Numbered from the stretch's first letter, positions 1 to 8,090 are shown. The stretch is 24,152 nt of DNA from CAYPSN01 sp041907025 (GCA_041907025.1 JAYRIB010000056.1:1-24152), one strand, 5' to 3'. The notes: generated from the sequence alone by a model not told the origin. Translations and numbers: made by a program.

Positions 1-126
1 CTTAGAACAGAACTTCTTAAGCTCTAACCGCTCGGCTTTAGCACGATTCTTACTCGTGCGGTAGTTCCGAGCTCCACACGCGCTACATTCCAACACCACA
101 CTCACACGTGGCTTCTTTTCGCTCAC
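1..126 (-). CDS. rpmG: 50S ribosomal protein L33, partial (3' end outside window)
   Basis: Forty-two codons are visible before the gene runs off the left edge. The translation contains the L33 core: ECSACG, then RNYRTSKN, then RLELKKFCSK, which resembles the zinc-ribbon type of L33 with an N-terminal CxxC pair. L33 is a small large-subunit protein near the E site. The start is a GTG that overlaps the TGA stop of the upstream PspC gene (GTGA), which suggests translational coupling. Whether the second zinc pair is complete cannot be seen, because only its first cysteine lies in the window. Confidence 0.88.
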   Translation of the reverse strand, partial: MSEKKPRVSVVLECSACGARNYRTSKNRAKAERLELKKFCSK

Positions 127-323
127 TTCTTTGCTCGCTCCGGGATGATTGCTGCGCCGATTATGTAATACACGATAATGCCGGGGATAATTCCAGTGGC
201 AATGATAACTATAAGAGCAATGATGCGCACCCAGGCAGGGTCGGTGTCAAAGTATTCGGCAATGCCACCAGCAACACCGAGCGCCTTTTTGTCTTTGGAT
301 AAAGTGAGTTCTTTTTTCTTCAT
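123..323 (-). CDS. PspC-domain membrane protein
   Basis: This 66-residue protein starts KKKELTLSKDKKALGVAGG and continues with IAEYFDTDP, the typical opening of a PspC domain. One strongly hydrophobic segment (about residues 33 to 60) should span the membrane. PspC proteins in other bacteria take part in phage-shock or envelope-stress responses, but stand-alone short PspC proteins are common and their exact role is usually unknown. The ATG at 323 lies 7 nt from a TATAAT box, so the mRNA may be leaderless. The stop overlaps the GTG of rpmG by 4 nt, an unusual pairing. Confidence 0.85.
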   Translation of the reverse strand: MKKKELTLSKDKKALGVAGGIAEYFDTDPAWVRIIALIVIIATGIIPGIIVYYIIGAAIIPERAKK

Positions 324-330
324 GGATCTA

Positions 331-336
331 ATTATA
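331..336 (-). promoter_or_regulatory. extended -10 promoter element for the PspC gene
   Basis: TGCTATAAT reads on the minus strand immediately after the CCA end of tRNA-Thr(GGT); the -10 box is 331..336. The TG one base upstream makes it an extended -10. No good -35 is visible because that position lies in the tRNA 3' half. The predicted transcript start would fall at or next to the ATG at 323. Confidence 0.5.
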
Positions 337-339
337 GCA

Positions 340-414
<75 letters not shown>

Positions 415-441
415 AGGACCTGATGTAAAACTATAAGAACT

Positions 442-527
442 TGGTGCAGGGGGAGGGATTCGAACCCCCGAAGACGAATGTCAGCAGATTTACAGTCTGC
501 CCCGGTTGGCCACTTCGGTACCCCTGC
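442..527 (-). tRNA. tRNA-Tyr (anticodon GTA)
   Basis: This 86-nt class II tRNA has acceptor GCAGGGG/CCCCTGC, anticodon stem CAGA/TCTG around loop CTGTAAA (anticodon GTA), a long variable arm, and T arm GGGGG/CCTCC-like stem with loop TTCGAAT. The long variable arm and the GTA anticodon are typical of bacterial tRNA-Tyr. The 3' CCA is encoded. Confidence 0.95.
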
Positions 528-537
528 ATTTTTTAAC

Positions 538-611
538 TGGAGCCCCTAGAGGGAATCGAACCCGCATCGACGGTTTACAAAACCGCTGCTCTACCATTGA
601 GCTATAGGGGC
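538..611 (-). tRNA. tRNA-Thr (anticodon TGT)
   Basis: The cloverleaf has acceptor GCCCCTA/TAGGGGC, D arm GCTC/GAGC, anticodon stem GCGGT/ACCGT with loop TTTGTAA, and T loop TTCGATT. Anticodon TGT reads ACA/ACG. The discriminator is T and the 3' CCA is encoded. This and the GGT tRNA flank tRNA-Tyr in one short minus-strand cluster with spacers of 10 and 27 nt, probably one transcript. Confidence 0.96.
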
Positions 612-645
612 GCATGTGTAGCTATTGCGCCAATAAACAGGCCTC

Positions 646-674
646 AGTTTAGCACTTTTAGGGCTTCAGCTCAA
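646..674 (-). promoter_or_regulatory. candidate promoter of the tRNA cluster
   Basis: On the minus strand, TTGAGC (669..674) and TAAACT (646..651) are separated by exactly 17 nt. The predicted start lies about 28 nt before the first tRNA, and the element lies just after the stop of the TPR gene. It is a sigma70-like match with an imperfect -35. Confidence 0.45.
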
Positions 675-685
675 GACTGCAGCCT

Positions 686-1360
686 CTATTCGGGGCGGTT
701 AAGTACCTGACGGGCGCGCATGTTCTCGGGGTCGAGCTTGAGAATGCGCCGAAACACCTGCTTGGCTGCCGCTACATCCTTATTATGTAGGTGTGTTTCG
801 GCAAGTAAATGCAAGATTTCAATACTGTCGCCACCCTGCATATCAAGTGCTTCTTGCAGAGTCGCGGCCTGCTTGTCATACTCACCGAGAATGCGATAAA
901 TCCTAGCCAAACTAATAAGCCGTGTCTGGGTCTTTTCTATTGCATTAGCCTTTAGCAGCACCTCTGCTGCCAACTTAAAGTCGCGGTTCTTAAACAGTGC
1001 CATAGCATAATTGTGGTAGTGGGCAGCACTCGGGCGCTGATCGGCCACAATCTTAAAGCATTCCAGTGCGTCCGCTGCATTACCTAGCTGCGTATAAATA
1101 AAACCGAGGCGGTTATAGGTATGGGTGTTACGGTGATCGAGCCTCAGTACGCGTAAGTAAGCTCGCTCTGCCGGGATGTACTTATGCTCACTATAGTAGC
1201 GATCCGCCAAGGCTGTAAGCCGTTCTACTCGCTCATCATGACTCATTGGCTTACCCGTCATAAAGCCCATGAGCGATGACGTAAGCATGCTATCGCCACG
1301 CCGCAGCACTACCAAGCACAGGTAGGCAGCAATAGCTAGAATGAGGGCTTCGGCGATCAC
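686..1360 (-). CDS. membrane-anchored TPR protein
   Basis: This 224-residue protein starts at GTG, overlapping the stop of the delta'-like gene upstream (GTGA). Residues 1 to 20 are a hydrophobic anchor (AEALILAIAAYLCLVVL). From about residue 45 the protein is built of tetratricopeptide-type helical pairs, for example PAERAYLRVLRLDHRNTHTY, NRLGFIYTQLGNAADALECF and, near the end, AAAKQVFRRILKLDPENM. TPR arrays are protein-binding scaffolds, so the partner cannot be read from sequence. It is the last gene of the channel/pseudouridine synthase/delta' set. Confidence 0.8.
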   Translation of the reverse strand: MIAEALILAIAAYLCLVVLRRGDSMLTSSLMGFMTGKPMSHDERVERLTALADRYYSEHKYIPAERAYLRVLRLDHRNTHTYNRLGFIYTQLGNAADALECFKIVADQRPSAAHYHNYAMALFKNRDFKLAAEVLLKANAIEKTQTRLISLARIYRILGEYDKQAATLQEALDMQGGDSIEILHLLAETHLHNKDVAAAKQVFRRILKLDPENMRARQVLNRPE

Positions 1361-2133
1361 TGGGCAAACTCCAGCGCCAGGTTTTCAAGACAAAGCCTGG
1401 GGTTCACATTCTGACGCACGTAACCTTCGCAGGCGATGGCATGCTTGGCTCGTTGCGCACTGCTGGGTTGATCAAGCAACTGAGCATGCAGAAGCTGCTG
1501 AATGTGACTCACTACTTGGGCTCCAAGTTGCTTATCGTGGGCCTGCTTGGCGACTAGAAAGCGCTCGGTTAAGCCCCCTCCTACAAAGCTAGTGGCCAGC
1601 TCGTATGCTGCTTCATGAGCCGCACCCGCGCCCGAGTCACTTGCCAGAATTTCCTTGAGCCGCGGCGAAATACCGCCGTCCTCCTCAGCAAGCGGCCGAA
1701 ACAGTACACGTTGGGTGCGCGACTGAATAGTCGCTAAGATGCCCTCTGTGTTATCGGCAATGAGTACAAAAACAACCTTATCAGCTGGTTCCTCGAGCAT
1801 CTTGAGTAATGCGCCCTGGGCATCGGCCGTCATGGTGTGTGCCGATGCGATAACGACGCCGCGGTAAGCTTGTGGGTTATAAGCCGTACGCGCCAACCAA
1901 CTTAAGAGGTCTTTGATTTGGCGAATCTTAATCTTGCCGGATTCTTCTGGCTCTAATACATGGACATTCGGACTCGGCAAAGTAGCGGTGTCCGCTAGCC
2001 GAGCAACGAGCTCCTCGGCAGCGCGCTGCTTGTAGCTGTATGGTGGGCCAACGAACAAGTAGGCGTGGGCAGGACGGTCCGCCACCTGCTTGAGTTGCTG
2101 CTTGGTGCTCGCGTGAATAGGCAGATCAAACAT
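1357..2133 (-). CDS. holB: DNA polymerase III delta'-like clamp-loader subunit (AAA+)
   Basis: This 258-residue protein has the layout of clamp-loader delta': HAYLFVGPP at about residues 23 to 31, a sensor/Walker B-like region, KMLEEPADKVVFVLIADN, then IQSRTQRVLFRPL near residue 140. Delta' helps load the sliding clamp onto DNA. The P-loop is degenerate (GPPYSYKQ, without the glycines and the GKT/GKS ending), so it is unlikely to hydrolyse ATP, as known for E. coli delta'. The SRC motif of clamp loaders reads SRT. The zinc-binding cysteines of DnaX are absent, and the protein is shorter than DnaX. It overlaps rluD by 1 nt. Confidence 0.8.
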   Translation of the reverse strand: MFDLPIHASTKQQLKQVADRPAHAYLFVGPPYSYKQRAAEELVARLADTATLPSPNVHVLEPEESGKIKIRQIKDLLSWLARTAYNPQAYRGVVIASAHTMTADAQGALLKMLEEPADKVVFVLIADNTEGILATIQSRTQRVLFRPLAEEDGGISPRLKEILASDSGAGAAHEAAYELATSFVGGGLTERFLVAKQAHDKQLGAQVVSHIQQLLHAQLLDQPSSAQRAKHAIACEGYVRQNVNPRLCLENLALEFAQ

Positions 2134-3035
2134 TAGCTTAGACCCTCCAAGAACGTCTGCAGATCCATGGGTAGTGGAGATTCAAATGATCGTCTGGCAC
2201 CGCTTGGCAGGGTAAACTCTAGCTTACCAGCGTGCAAGAACTGTCGTTTCAACGGGGCAGGCACGGGGTGGCTGCCATAGATGTCGTCACCGACTACTGG
2301 ATGACCCAAGTACGCCAGGTGAACACGGATTTGGTGCATTCGCCCAGTCAAAATATGTACATCCAAGAGCGAATACTGGCCGTACTCGCGCACAACCTCG
2401 TACTCAGTTACAGCAGCCTTGCCCTCTGGTGTTACCGCCATCTTTGTCGGCGTAGTACGACTACGAGCCATCGGTAGCTCAATCCGTGCCCGTTTATCGG
2501 CCATCTTACCCCATACGAGCGCCTGATAGCGCTTCGTAACACTACGAGCCTGGAACTGTGCCCGAAGGTCATCAGCCGCAGCGAGAGTGCGTGCAATCAC
2601 CATCACGCCCGAGGTATCTTTGTCCAAACGGTGCACAATGCCCGCCCTCGTGCTACCGTCTTGCTCTATGAGCGCAGCAAAGTGTGAGGCTAGCGTTGGC
2701 TCGCTTCCACCCCGCTCAGTAGCGTGCACAAGCACGCCAGATGGCTTGTCGATGACTATAACGTCATCGTCTTGATAGATTACTGGAATGTCCTGACTCA
2801 ACTGCCCCGACCCAGCTACCGCGGCTGGCATGAAAGCCTCACTAAGCGCCACCTCGTCACCTTCAGCCAGTTTGCGAGAGGGCTTGGCCACCTGATCATT
2901 CACGCTCACTCGTCCGTCCGCAATCAGCTCATGCCACACCTGGCGCGAGTTCTCGGTAGCATGAGTAGCCAAAGCAGCATCCAGCCGTTGACCGACACTG
3001 TCGCCCTCCGCCCGCATAATTACCTTAGTTGCCAT
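2133..3035 (-). CDS. RluA/RluD-family pseudouridine synthase
   Basis: This 300-residue enzyme has an N-terminal S4-like RNA-binding domain (about residues 10 to 60) and the catalytic signature GIVHRLDKDTSGVMVIAR, whose aspartate is the catalytic nucleophile of the RluA/RluD family. Later blocks (GRMHQIRVHLAYLGHPVVGD) also fit. Such enzymes isomerise uridines in 23S rRNA, and sometimes tRNA. RluD is the closest pattern, but the target site cannot be assigned. I place the start at the ATG at 3035, sharing one base with the channel gene's TGA, rather than at a TTG three bases upstream. Confidence 0.9.
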   Translation of the reverse strand: MATKVIMRAEGDSVGQRLDAALATHATENSRQVWHELIADGRVSVNDQVAKPSRKLAEGDEVALSEAFMPAAVAGSGQLSQDIPVIYQDDDVIVIDKPSGVLVHATERGGSEPTLASHFAALIEQDGSTRAGIVHRLDKDTSGVMVIARTLAAADDLRAQFQARSVTKRYQALVWGKMADKRARIELPMARSRTTPTKMAVTPEGKAAVTEYEVVREYGQYSLLDVHILTGRMHQIRVHLAYLGHPVVGDDIYGSHPVPAPLKRQFLHAGKLEFTLPSGARRSFESPLPMDLQTFLEGLS

Positions 3036-4018
3036 CAAATGTACTCGGTTACACCATCTAACTGGGCACGCGTACCCATCAGAATCAACTTATCGCCCGC
3101 GTATAATACCTCGGCACCGCTTGGGTTCACCTTGCTTGCCCCATCACTACTGTTAATGGCCAGGATGGTGGCGCCGATGCGATGATGCGACAACACGGCC
3201 AAACGCTCGCCAACTAGCTTAGAACCCTTAGGCACTACCAATTCTTCAACCTGGAGCTCGGTCCCCTTGTTACTACTCAAGATCTCCAGCACATCAACCA
3301 CGTTTGGACGAATCATCATCGTCGCCATGTGATACCCCCCTATTTGGTACGGCATGGCAATCTTGTCGGCTCCAGCGCGGCTCAGACGTTGCTTGTTCTC
3401 TTCCTTATTAGCCCGTGCCACAATAAAAATGCCAGGATTAAGCTGACGGGCAGCCAGCGTTACAAACAAATTACTCGAATCATCCCCGAGCGAGGCCACC
3501 AGTCCGCGGGCTTTGGTTATACCAGCGCTCTTCAGGACTTCCTCGTTCGAACTATCACCCACAAAGGCCGTGTGCCCTGCTGCAATAGCTTCTTTCACCC
3601 GCTCCTCGTCGCGGTCAATACCCACGAACGTCACACCCTCATCAGAGAGTTCTTCCATGACCTGCGCGCCTACGCGCCCGAGTCCGCAGACTATATAGTG
3701 TTCATTCATCTTTGCTAGTTTTGCTTTCACTTGTCGCCTCTTTAATCCATCGCCTAGTCCGATCATGTATTCCGCCAGCCAGCGCAAAATGTATACAATC
3801 GTGATCAAACTACCTATTACTAGTATAACAACTAACCACCGACTTAGGGTAGAGTGAAACCCATAATGATCAAAGTGACTTAAAAGTATTAGGATAGTCT
3901 GATAAAACGCCTCGCCCGTCGAGATACGCTCAAATACACTAAATCCAATGGTGCCCATCAGTAGTAGGCCAATGCTAACGGCGATAATCTTTTTGAGTTG
4001 CTCTACGCTCGGATCCAT
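3035..4018 (-). CDS. two-TM channel-like protein with RCK/TrkA-N and TrkA-C domains
   Basis: This 327-residue protein has a first hydrophobic helix (about 10 to 28), a pore-like loop, a second helix (about 61 to 80), a Rossmann RCK/TrkA-N domain starting at YIVCGLGRVGAQV, and a C-terminal TrkA-C domain ending GDKLILMGT. This is the layout of MthK-like potassium channels. The expected filter TVGYG is replaced: the loop reads LLSHFDHYGFHS. A canonical potassium channel is therefore doubtful, and altered selectivity or another role is possible. A TATAAT box ends 8 nt before the ATG, suggesting a very short or absent leader. Confidence 0.82.
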   Translation of the reverse strand: MDPSVEQLKKIIAVSIGLLLMGTIGFSVFERISTGEAFYQTILILLSHFDHYGFHSTLSRWLVVILVIGSLITIVYILRWLAEYMIGLGDGLKRRQVKAKLAKMNEHYIVCGLGRVGAQVMEELSDEGVTFVGIDRDEERVKEAIAAGHTAFVGDSSNEEVLKSAGITKARGLVASLGDDSSNLFVTLAARQLNPGIFIVARANKEENKQRLSRAGADKIAMPYQIGGYHMATMMIRPNVVDVLEILSSNKGTELQVEELVVPKGSKLVGERLAVLSHHRIGATILAINSSDGASKVNPSGAEVLYAGDKLILMGTRAQLDGVTEYI

Positions 4019-4025
4019 AAGAACT

Positions 4026-4031
4026 ATTATA
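4026..4031 (-). promoter_or_regulatory. -10 box of the channel gene
   Basis: A perfect TATAAT on the minus strand lies 7 nt upstream of the ATG at 4018. The predicted transcript would start at or within a base or two of the start codon. No clear -35 hexamer was found, so the element is supported mainly by the -10. Confidence 0.4.
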
Positions 4032-4072
4032 GCGTTAAAATCGCACGAGGGCGATACCAGTTGTAAGCACGG

Positions 4073-4657
4073 CTATTCGAATTGTACTGACTTTAGCACC
4101 TCAATGCCCCGCCTTGCACCCGACTCAGTTACAGAGAAAAAAACGGCTGGGTTGCCTGACCCAGAGCGAGACTCCACCTCTTTCCATAACGTAACTTCTA
4201 CGCGCTTGCCCGTTGTAGGATGCGTCATCCCGCAAGGGGCTTGGGCACAATCGCTTAGGTAGATGGCAGTTGTCTTACCACGCCCACCAAGGTCCCTCGC
4301 AAGGATGTAACGTGTTATCCCATCTATCTTTACGGTTGCTACTCGATCAGACTCTAGTTGACCCGACGTAGACCCAGACATATCTCTCACTTCTAAGCGA
4401 TAGTTGGCACCTAACTCTAAGCCTGCGACCGCTGGCTGTGAACCATTTGGTGTATCATTGCCAGTTGTACCTGGCGGGAATGCAGCACTAATACCGAGGC
4501 CAGAGAGCGACTGACGCTGCCAAGAGGCTGTGTCAATCTTTGTACCACCACTCCTGCCATAGACAAACCAAACCAGCAACAAAGCAGCCAGCGCTCCTAA
4601 TACAATAAAGACGATCCTTAGCGTATTGTTCTTATTTTCTCGCTTAGATACAGCCAC
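4073..4657 (-). CDS. single-pass membrane protein of unknown function
   Basis: I do not recognise this 194-residue protein. It starts at GTG, 5 nt after a strong AGGAGG ribosome site. A basic N-terminus (about residues 4 to 14) is followed by one hydrophobic helix (about 15 to 33), so the bulk should be outside the membrane. The outer part is rich in Gly, Ser and Thr and contains two cysteines close together (DCAQAPC, about 137 to 143) that could form a disulfide. No catalytic motif is visible. It is a separate unit upstream of the channel gene, after the terminator of the ribosomal block. Confidence 0.75.
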   Translation of the reverse strand: MAVSKRENKNNTLRIVFIVLGALAALLLVWFVYGRSGGTKIDTASWQRQSLSGLGISAAFPPGTTGNDTPNGSQPAVAGLELGANYRLEVRDMSGSTSGQLESDRVATVKIDGITRYILARDLGGRGKTTAIYLSDCAQAPCGMTHPTTGKRVEVTLWKEVESRSGSGNPAVFFSVTESGARRGIEVLKSVQFE

Positions 4658-4734
4658 TACTACCTCCTAGACTTAGTTTTTCATAGCTCAAGTATAAGCT
4701 TTTTGACTACTAATAACTAATTATGGGGTTATTA

Positions 4735-4771
4735 TACTAAAAAAGACCCTTGGAACGGGTCTTTTTTAGTA
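4735..4771 (-). terminator. terminator of the ribosomal superoperon (bidirectional)
   Basis: A perfect 15-bp inverted repeat (arms 4735..4749 and 4757..4771) encloses a 7-nt loop. The GACCC/GGGTC core is flanked by A and T runs on both sides, so it should terminate in either direction. It lies just after the rpsI stop. Confidence 0.92.
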
Positions 4772-4777
4772 TCTTGC

Positions 4778-5206
4778 CTAACGCTTGCTGAACTGTGGGG
4801 CTTTGCGAGCCTTCTTGAGTCCGTACTTCTTGCGCTCTTTAACACGTGCGTCGCGGGTCAGGAAACCAGCCTTGCGCAGCGCCACATGGAAGTCTTCGCT
4901 AAGGTCATTAAGCGCGCGAGCAATGCCGAGCTGGATAGCGTCGACTTGTCCGCGCTTACCACCACCAGATACACGCACGTTTACGTCCATGTCCTTGTGT
5001 TTAGCCACGAGCTCGAGTGGCTGACGAATGATGGCAGTTAGTGTAGCGTTGTTGGTATATTCCTCAACTGGCTTGCCGTTCACAGTAATCTTGCCTTTGC
5101 CAGCTTCAAGACGAATCGTAGCCACTGCTGCCTTACGACGGCCTACGCCTGGATAGTAATGGGCCGGCTTCTTGGCTGGTGTTGGTGTTTCGGTTTCGGT
5201 TGCCAT
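4778..5206 (-). CDS. rpsI: 30S ribosomal protein S9
   Basis: This 142-residue protein contains the S9 core, from YYPGVGRRKAAVATIRLEAG to the basic C-terminus DARVKERKKYGLKKARKAP ending in FSKR. The S9 tail reaches the P-site tRNA. The N-terminus carries an extra TETETPTPAKKPA stretch before the conserved domain. It is the last gene of the superoperon, 1 nt after rplM, in the usual rplM-rpsI pair. Confidence 0.97.
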   Translation of the reverse strand: MATETETPTPAKKPAHYYPGVGRRKAAVATIRLEAGKGKITVNGKPVEEYTNNATLTAIIRQPLELVAKHKDMDVNVRVSGGGKRGQVDAIQLGIARALNDLSEDFHVALRKAGFLTRDARVKERKKYGLKKARKAPQFSKR

Positions 5207-5207
5207 A

Positions 5208-5642
5208 CTAGACTCCTACCTTGGTAATATCATTAATTTGTGCTGCGTGATTGTGCTCAGACCCAGCGTATAACTTAAGGTTGCTTAGCATCACTGCCTG
5301 CAACTTGTTCTTTGGCAACATGCCCTTGACGGCATGGCGGACTGCCGCCGTTGGATCCTTGACCATCAAATCTTTAAGGTTGATTTCTTTGAGGCCGCCT
5401 GGATAACCGCTGTGTGAGTAATACATCTTGTCGGTCATCTTATTACCAGTTACTTTGATCTTGGCGCAGTTGACCACGATCACTTTGTCGCCACACACGA
5501 CGTGTGCTGTGTAGCTTGGCTTGTCTTTACCCATCAAGCGTACTGCTACATCACTCGCCAATCGACCAAGCGTCTTGCCTTCAGCGTCAATCTCGACCCA
5601 GTTGGCCTTAGCATCCTCAGTTCTTAGGCTGAATGTCTTCAT
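5208..5642 (-). CDS. rplM: 50S ribosomal protein L13
   Basis: This 144-residue protein has the normal L13 length and motifs: WVEIDAEGKTLGRLASDVA near the start, VVNCAKIKVTGNKMTDKMYY in the middle, and AVKGMLPKN followed by LKLYAGSEHNH near the end. L13 is an early-assembly protein of the large subunit. Its ATG overlaps the rplQ TGA (ATGA), so L17, L13 and S9 appear to be coupled as an extension of the alpha operon. Confidence 0.97.
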   Translation of the reverse strand: MKTFSLRTEDAKANWVEIDAEGKTLGRLASDVAVRLMGKDKPSYTAHVVCGDKVIVVNCAKIKVTGNKMTDKMYYSHSGYPGGLKEINLKDLMVKDPTAAVRHAVKGMLPKNKLQAVMLSNLKLYAGSEHNHAAQINDITKVGV

Positions 5643-6094
5643 TTCTTTGCTCCTTCGGCTGTTGGCTCTTTAGTCTTAGCAGTCGGCGCTTCGGCCTTGT
5701 CGATCTTAGCATCGGCTGGCTTAGTAGCAGGCTTGTCGTCGAGAACCAACTCAATGACCGCCATTGGGGCGCCATCACCACGCCGCACACCAGTTTTAAT
5801 AATTCGGGTATAACCACCCTCACGACTCTTAAAGTTATCGGCCAGCTCATAGCGAAGCTTCTGTGCAGCAATCGGTGAGATTGTGACACTCATGATTTGT
5901 CGGTAGTTGTGCAAGTCGCCTTTTTTGGCCTTGGTCACAAGACGTTCAAAGGTAGGTGCAATTGTCTTGGCCTTAGCCTCAGTCGTCTCAACTCGTTCGT
6001 AAAGAATCAATGAGTCAATCAAACCACGCACCAGCGCTCGGCGAGGGCCGGCTGCTAGAGACAATTTGCGCGAATTATATGCGTGGCGATGCAT
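5639..6094 (-). CDS. rplQ: 50S ribosomal protein L17
   Basis: The protein opens with HRHAYNSRKLSLAAGPRRAL, the L17 start, followed by ERVETTEAKAKTIAP, all typical of L17 at the peptide exit-tunnel side. The conserved domain ends near residue 120. The last 30 or so residues are a low-complexity tail rich in Lys, Ala, Pro and Thr, which many L17 proteins lack. A clear AGGAG site precedes the ATG. It follows rpoA by 11 nt, as in the alpha operon of other bacteria. Confidence 0.97.
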   Translation of the reverse strand: MHRHAYNSRKLSLAAGPRRALVRGLIDSLILYERVETTEAKAKTIAPTFERLVTKAKKGDLHNYRQIMSVTISPIAAQKLRYELADNFKSREGGYTRIIKTGVRRGDGAPMAVIELVLDDKPATKPADAKIDKAEAPTAKTKEPTAEGAKK

Positions 6095-6105
6095 TCGTTT
6101 TCTCC

Positions 6106-7044
6106 TTAATCTTCCTGGGTAATTCCAAGCTCTTCAAGCTTAGCTAGCACTTCCTCGTAGGCCTTTTGGCCGAAGCCCTTGAGCTCTTTAAGCTCGCTAT
6201 CGGTGAGGTCGCTGAGGTCCTTAATTGTCTTAATGTCGTTGTTGAGTAGTGCATTGGTAGTGCGTGGACTAAAGTTCACTTCGTCGATAAGCACCGTAGC
6301 AAGGTTAGCCTGCTCACGGGCATCAGCCGTGACAATACCATCAGCGCCTACGCTGACAACGTTATGACCTGCAACTACTTGGAAATGACCAACAAGAATC
6401 TCAGCAGCTTGGGTAATTGCGTCTTTAGCAGTAATGGTACCATCAGTCTCAACTTCGAGTACGAGCTTATCAAGGTTGGTCATCTGTCCAACACGAGTAT
6501 TCTCGATATTGTATCGCACACGCTTAATTGGCGTGTAGAGAGCATCAACAGCGATCATACCAACAGGCAGCTTCTCGCTGGTACGACTCTCGACTGGCAC
6601 ATACCCACGCCCTTGCTCAACTCGTATTTCCATCTCGATCTTAGACTTAGCGCCATCGAGGTTAGCAATCACAAGGTCTTGGTTGACAACTTCTACGCCG
6701 CTCGGTGCCTTGATGTCTTTAGCAGTAACTGGCCCTGTACCAGTCTTAACCAGGCTTAAGTGAGCTGGTTCGTCGCCTTGAAAGCGCAAACGTAACTGCT
6801 TGAGGTTAAGGATAACTTCGATCATGTCTTCACGCACGCCCTTGATGGTTGAAAACTCGTGACTCGCACCTTCAATCTTAACGGCTGTTACCGCAGCGCC
6901 AGCTAGCGACGAAAGTAAGACGCGGCGCATTGAGTTGCCCAAGGTCATACCGTAGCCCGGGTGTAGGGGCTCGATTGCAAACGAAGACGTGTAGCCGTCG
7001 GTTGAGATTTCTTTTAGTTCTGGTAGATTGATGTCGATTAGCAC
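6106..7044 (-). CDS. rpoA: RNA polymerase alpha subunit
   Basis: This 312-residue protein has both alpha domains. The N-terminal assembly domain shows FAIEPLHPGYGMTLGNSMRR and LSSLAGAAVTAVKIEGASHE; the C-terminal DNA-binding domain has NFSPRTTNALLNNDIKTI and ELKGFGQKAYEEV. Length is normal. The start is GTG, preceded by AGGAG at 7 nt spacing. It lies between rpsD and rplQ, the conserved alpha-operon position. An intact C-terminal domain suggests UP-element or activator contact is possible here. Confidence 0.98.
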   Translation of the reverse strand: MLIDINLPELKEISTDGYTSSFAIEPLHPGYGMTLGNSMRRVLLSSLAGAAVTAVKIEGASHEFSTIKGVREDMIEVILNLKQLRLRFQGDEPAHLSLVKTGTGPVTAKDIKAPSGVEVVNQDLVIANLDGAKSKIEMEIRVEQGRGYVPVESRTSEKLPVGMIAVDALYTPIKRVRYNIENTRVGQMTNLDKLVLEVETDGTITAKDAITQAAEILVGHFQVVAGHNVVSVGADGIVTADAREQANLATVLIDEVNFSPRTTNALLNNDIKTIKDLSDLTDSELKELKGFGQKAYEEVLAKLEELGITQED

Positions 7045-7064
7045 CTTATAACTCCTTACTTTTA

Positions 7065-7676
7065 TTACCTTGAGTAGAACTCAATGATTAATTGCTCTTC
7101 AATATCTTGGTCAAGCTCGCTGCGGACCGGTAAGCCGGTTACCTTGGCGGTCATCTTTTTGGCATTACTACTCAGCCAGCTAACGGGACTGCCATCGGCC
7201 AGGCTACCCTCGAGCGCGGCGAAGAGTGGCTTTTTGAGGCTTGCAGGCCGCACCGCGATTTCGTCACCAGGCTTTAGGGTAATGGACGGAATGTCCACCT
7301 TCTTGCCATTGAGGGTAATGTGGGCGTGCGATACCATCTGGCGCGCTGCTTGCCGTGACGGCGCCCAGCCAAGACGGTAACAGGCGTTATCGAGTCGGCG
7401 CTCGAGCAGTGCTAGGAGGTTTTCGCCCGTAACCCCTTCGATACCTTCAGCTCGGGCAACATAGATGCGAAACTGCTTCTCTAACACGCCGTACATTCGC
7501 TTCACTTTTTGTTTTTCTCTTAGCTGCACTGAGTAGTCGCTTGGCTTAGATCGGCGCGATTGACCGTGCTGACCAGGTATAAAGTTACGTCGGGCCAGTG
7601 CCTTAGCGGCCTTTGGATGCAACTCTGTGCCTTCACGACGTGATTGCTTAGCAATAGGAGTGAGATTTCGTGCCAT
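7065..7676 (-). CDS. rpsD: 30S ribosomal protein S4
   Basis: This 203-residue S4 starts ARNLTPIAKQSRREGTEL, keeps the FIPGQHGQSRRSKPSDY block and the S4 RNA-binding domain (LLALLERRLDNACYRLGWAP, then QMVSHAHITLNGKKVDIPS). S4 starts assembly of the small-subunit body, and in E. coli it also represses the alpha operon. The N-terminal region has no cysteines, so it is a zinc-free form. It lies between rpsK and rpoA. Confidence 0.97.
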   Translation of the reverse strand: MARNLTPIAKQSRREGTELHPKAAKALARRNFIPGQHGQSRRSKPSDYSVQLREKQKVKRMYGVLEKQFRIYVARAEGIEGVTGENLLALLERRLDNACYRLGWAPSRQAARQMVSHAHITLNGKKVDIPSITLKPGDEIAVRPASLKKPLFAALEGSLADGSPVSWLSSNAKKMTAKVTGLPVRSELDQDIEEQLIIEFYSR

Positions 7677-7679
7677 TGT

Positions 7680-8072
7680 CTAAACCCTTCGTGCCTTTCT
7701 TGGTCGGCAACCGTTATGTGGAACCGCCGTTACGTCAGTAATACTGGTGACGCCAATGCCAGATGCCTGCAGGGCACGAATGGCAGAGTCACGACCACTG
7801 CCGATACCTTTAATAAACACGTCAACTCGAGCCAGGCCAAATTCCTTAGCGGCATTAATAGCCTTCTCCGCTGCAAGCTGCGCAGCATACGGAGTGCTCT
7901 TGCGCGAGCCTTTAAACCCAGCCAGTCCTGCCGTACCCCAGCTCACTACATTACCTTTGTCGTCGGTAACAGAAATGATGGTGTTATTAAACGTCGACTG
8001 AACATGCACCTGCCCCTTAGGGAGGTTTCGCTTAATCTTGCGTCGTTTAGTTTTGATTGCTGGTTTTGCCAT
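7680..8072 (-). CDS. rpsK: 30S ribosomal protein S11
   Basis: This 130-residue protein shows the S11 hallmarks VQSTFNNTIISVTDDKGN, SWGTAGLAGFKGSRKSTPYA, FIKGIGSGRDSAIRALQ and the basic ending HNGCRPRKARRV. S11 forms part of the platform of the small subunit near the mRNA exit. It is 18 nt after rpsM and 3 nt before rpsD, the standard order. Confidence 0.98.
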   Translation of the reverse strand: MAKPAIKTKRRKIKRNLPKGQVHVQSTFNNTIISVTDDKGNVVSWGTAGLAGFKGSRKSTPYAAQLAAEKAINAAKEFGLARVDVFIKGIGSGRDSAIRALQASGIGVTSITDVTAVPHNGCRPRKARRV

Positions 8073-8090
8073 AAATTCCCTTGTATTATC

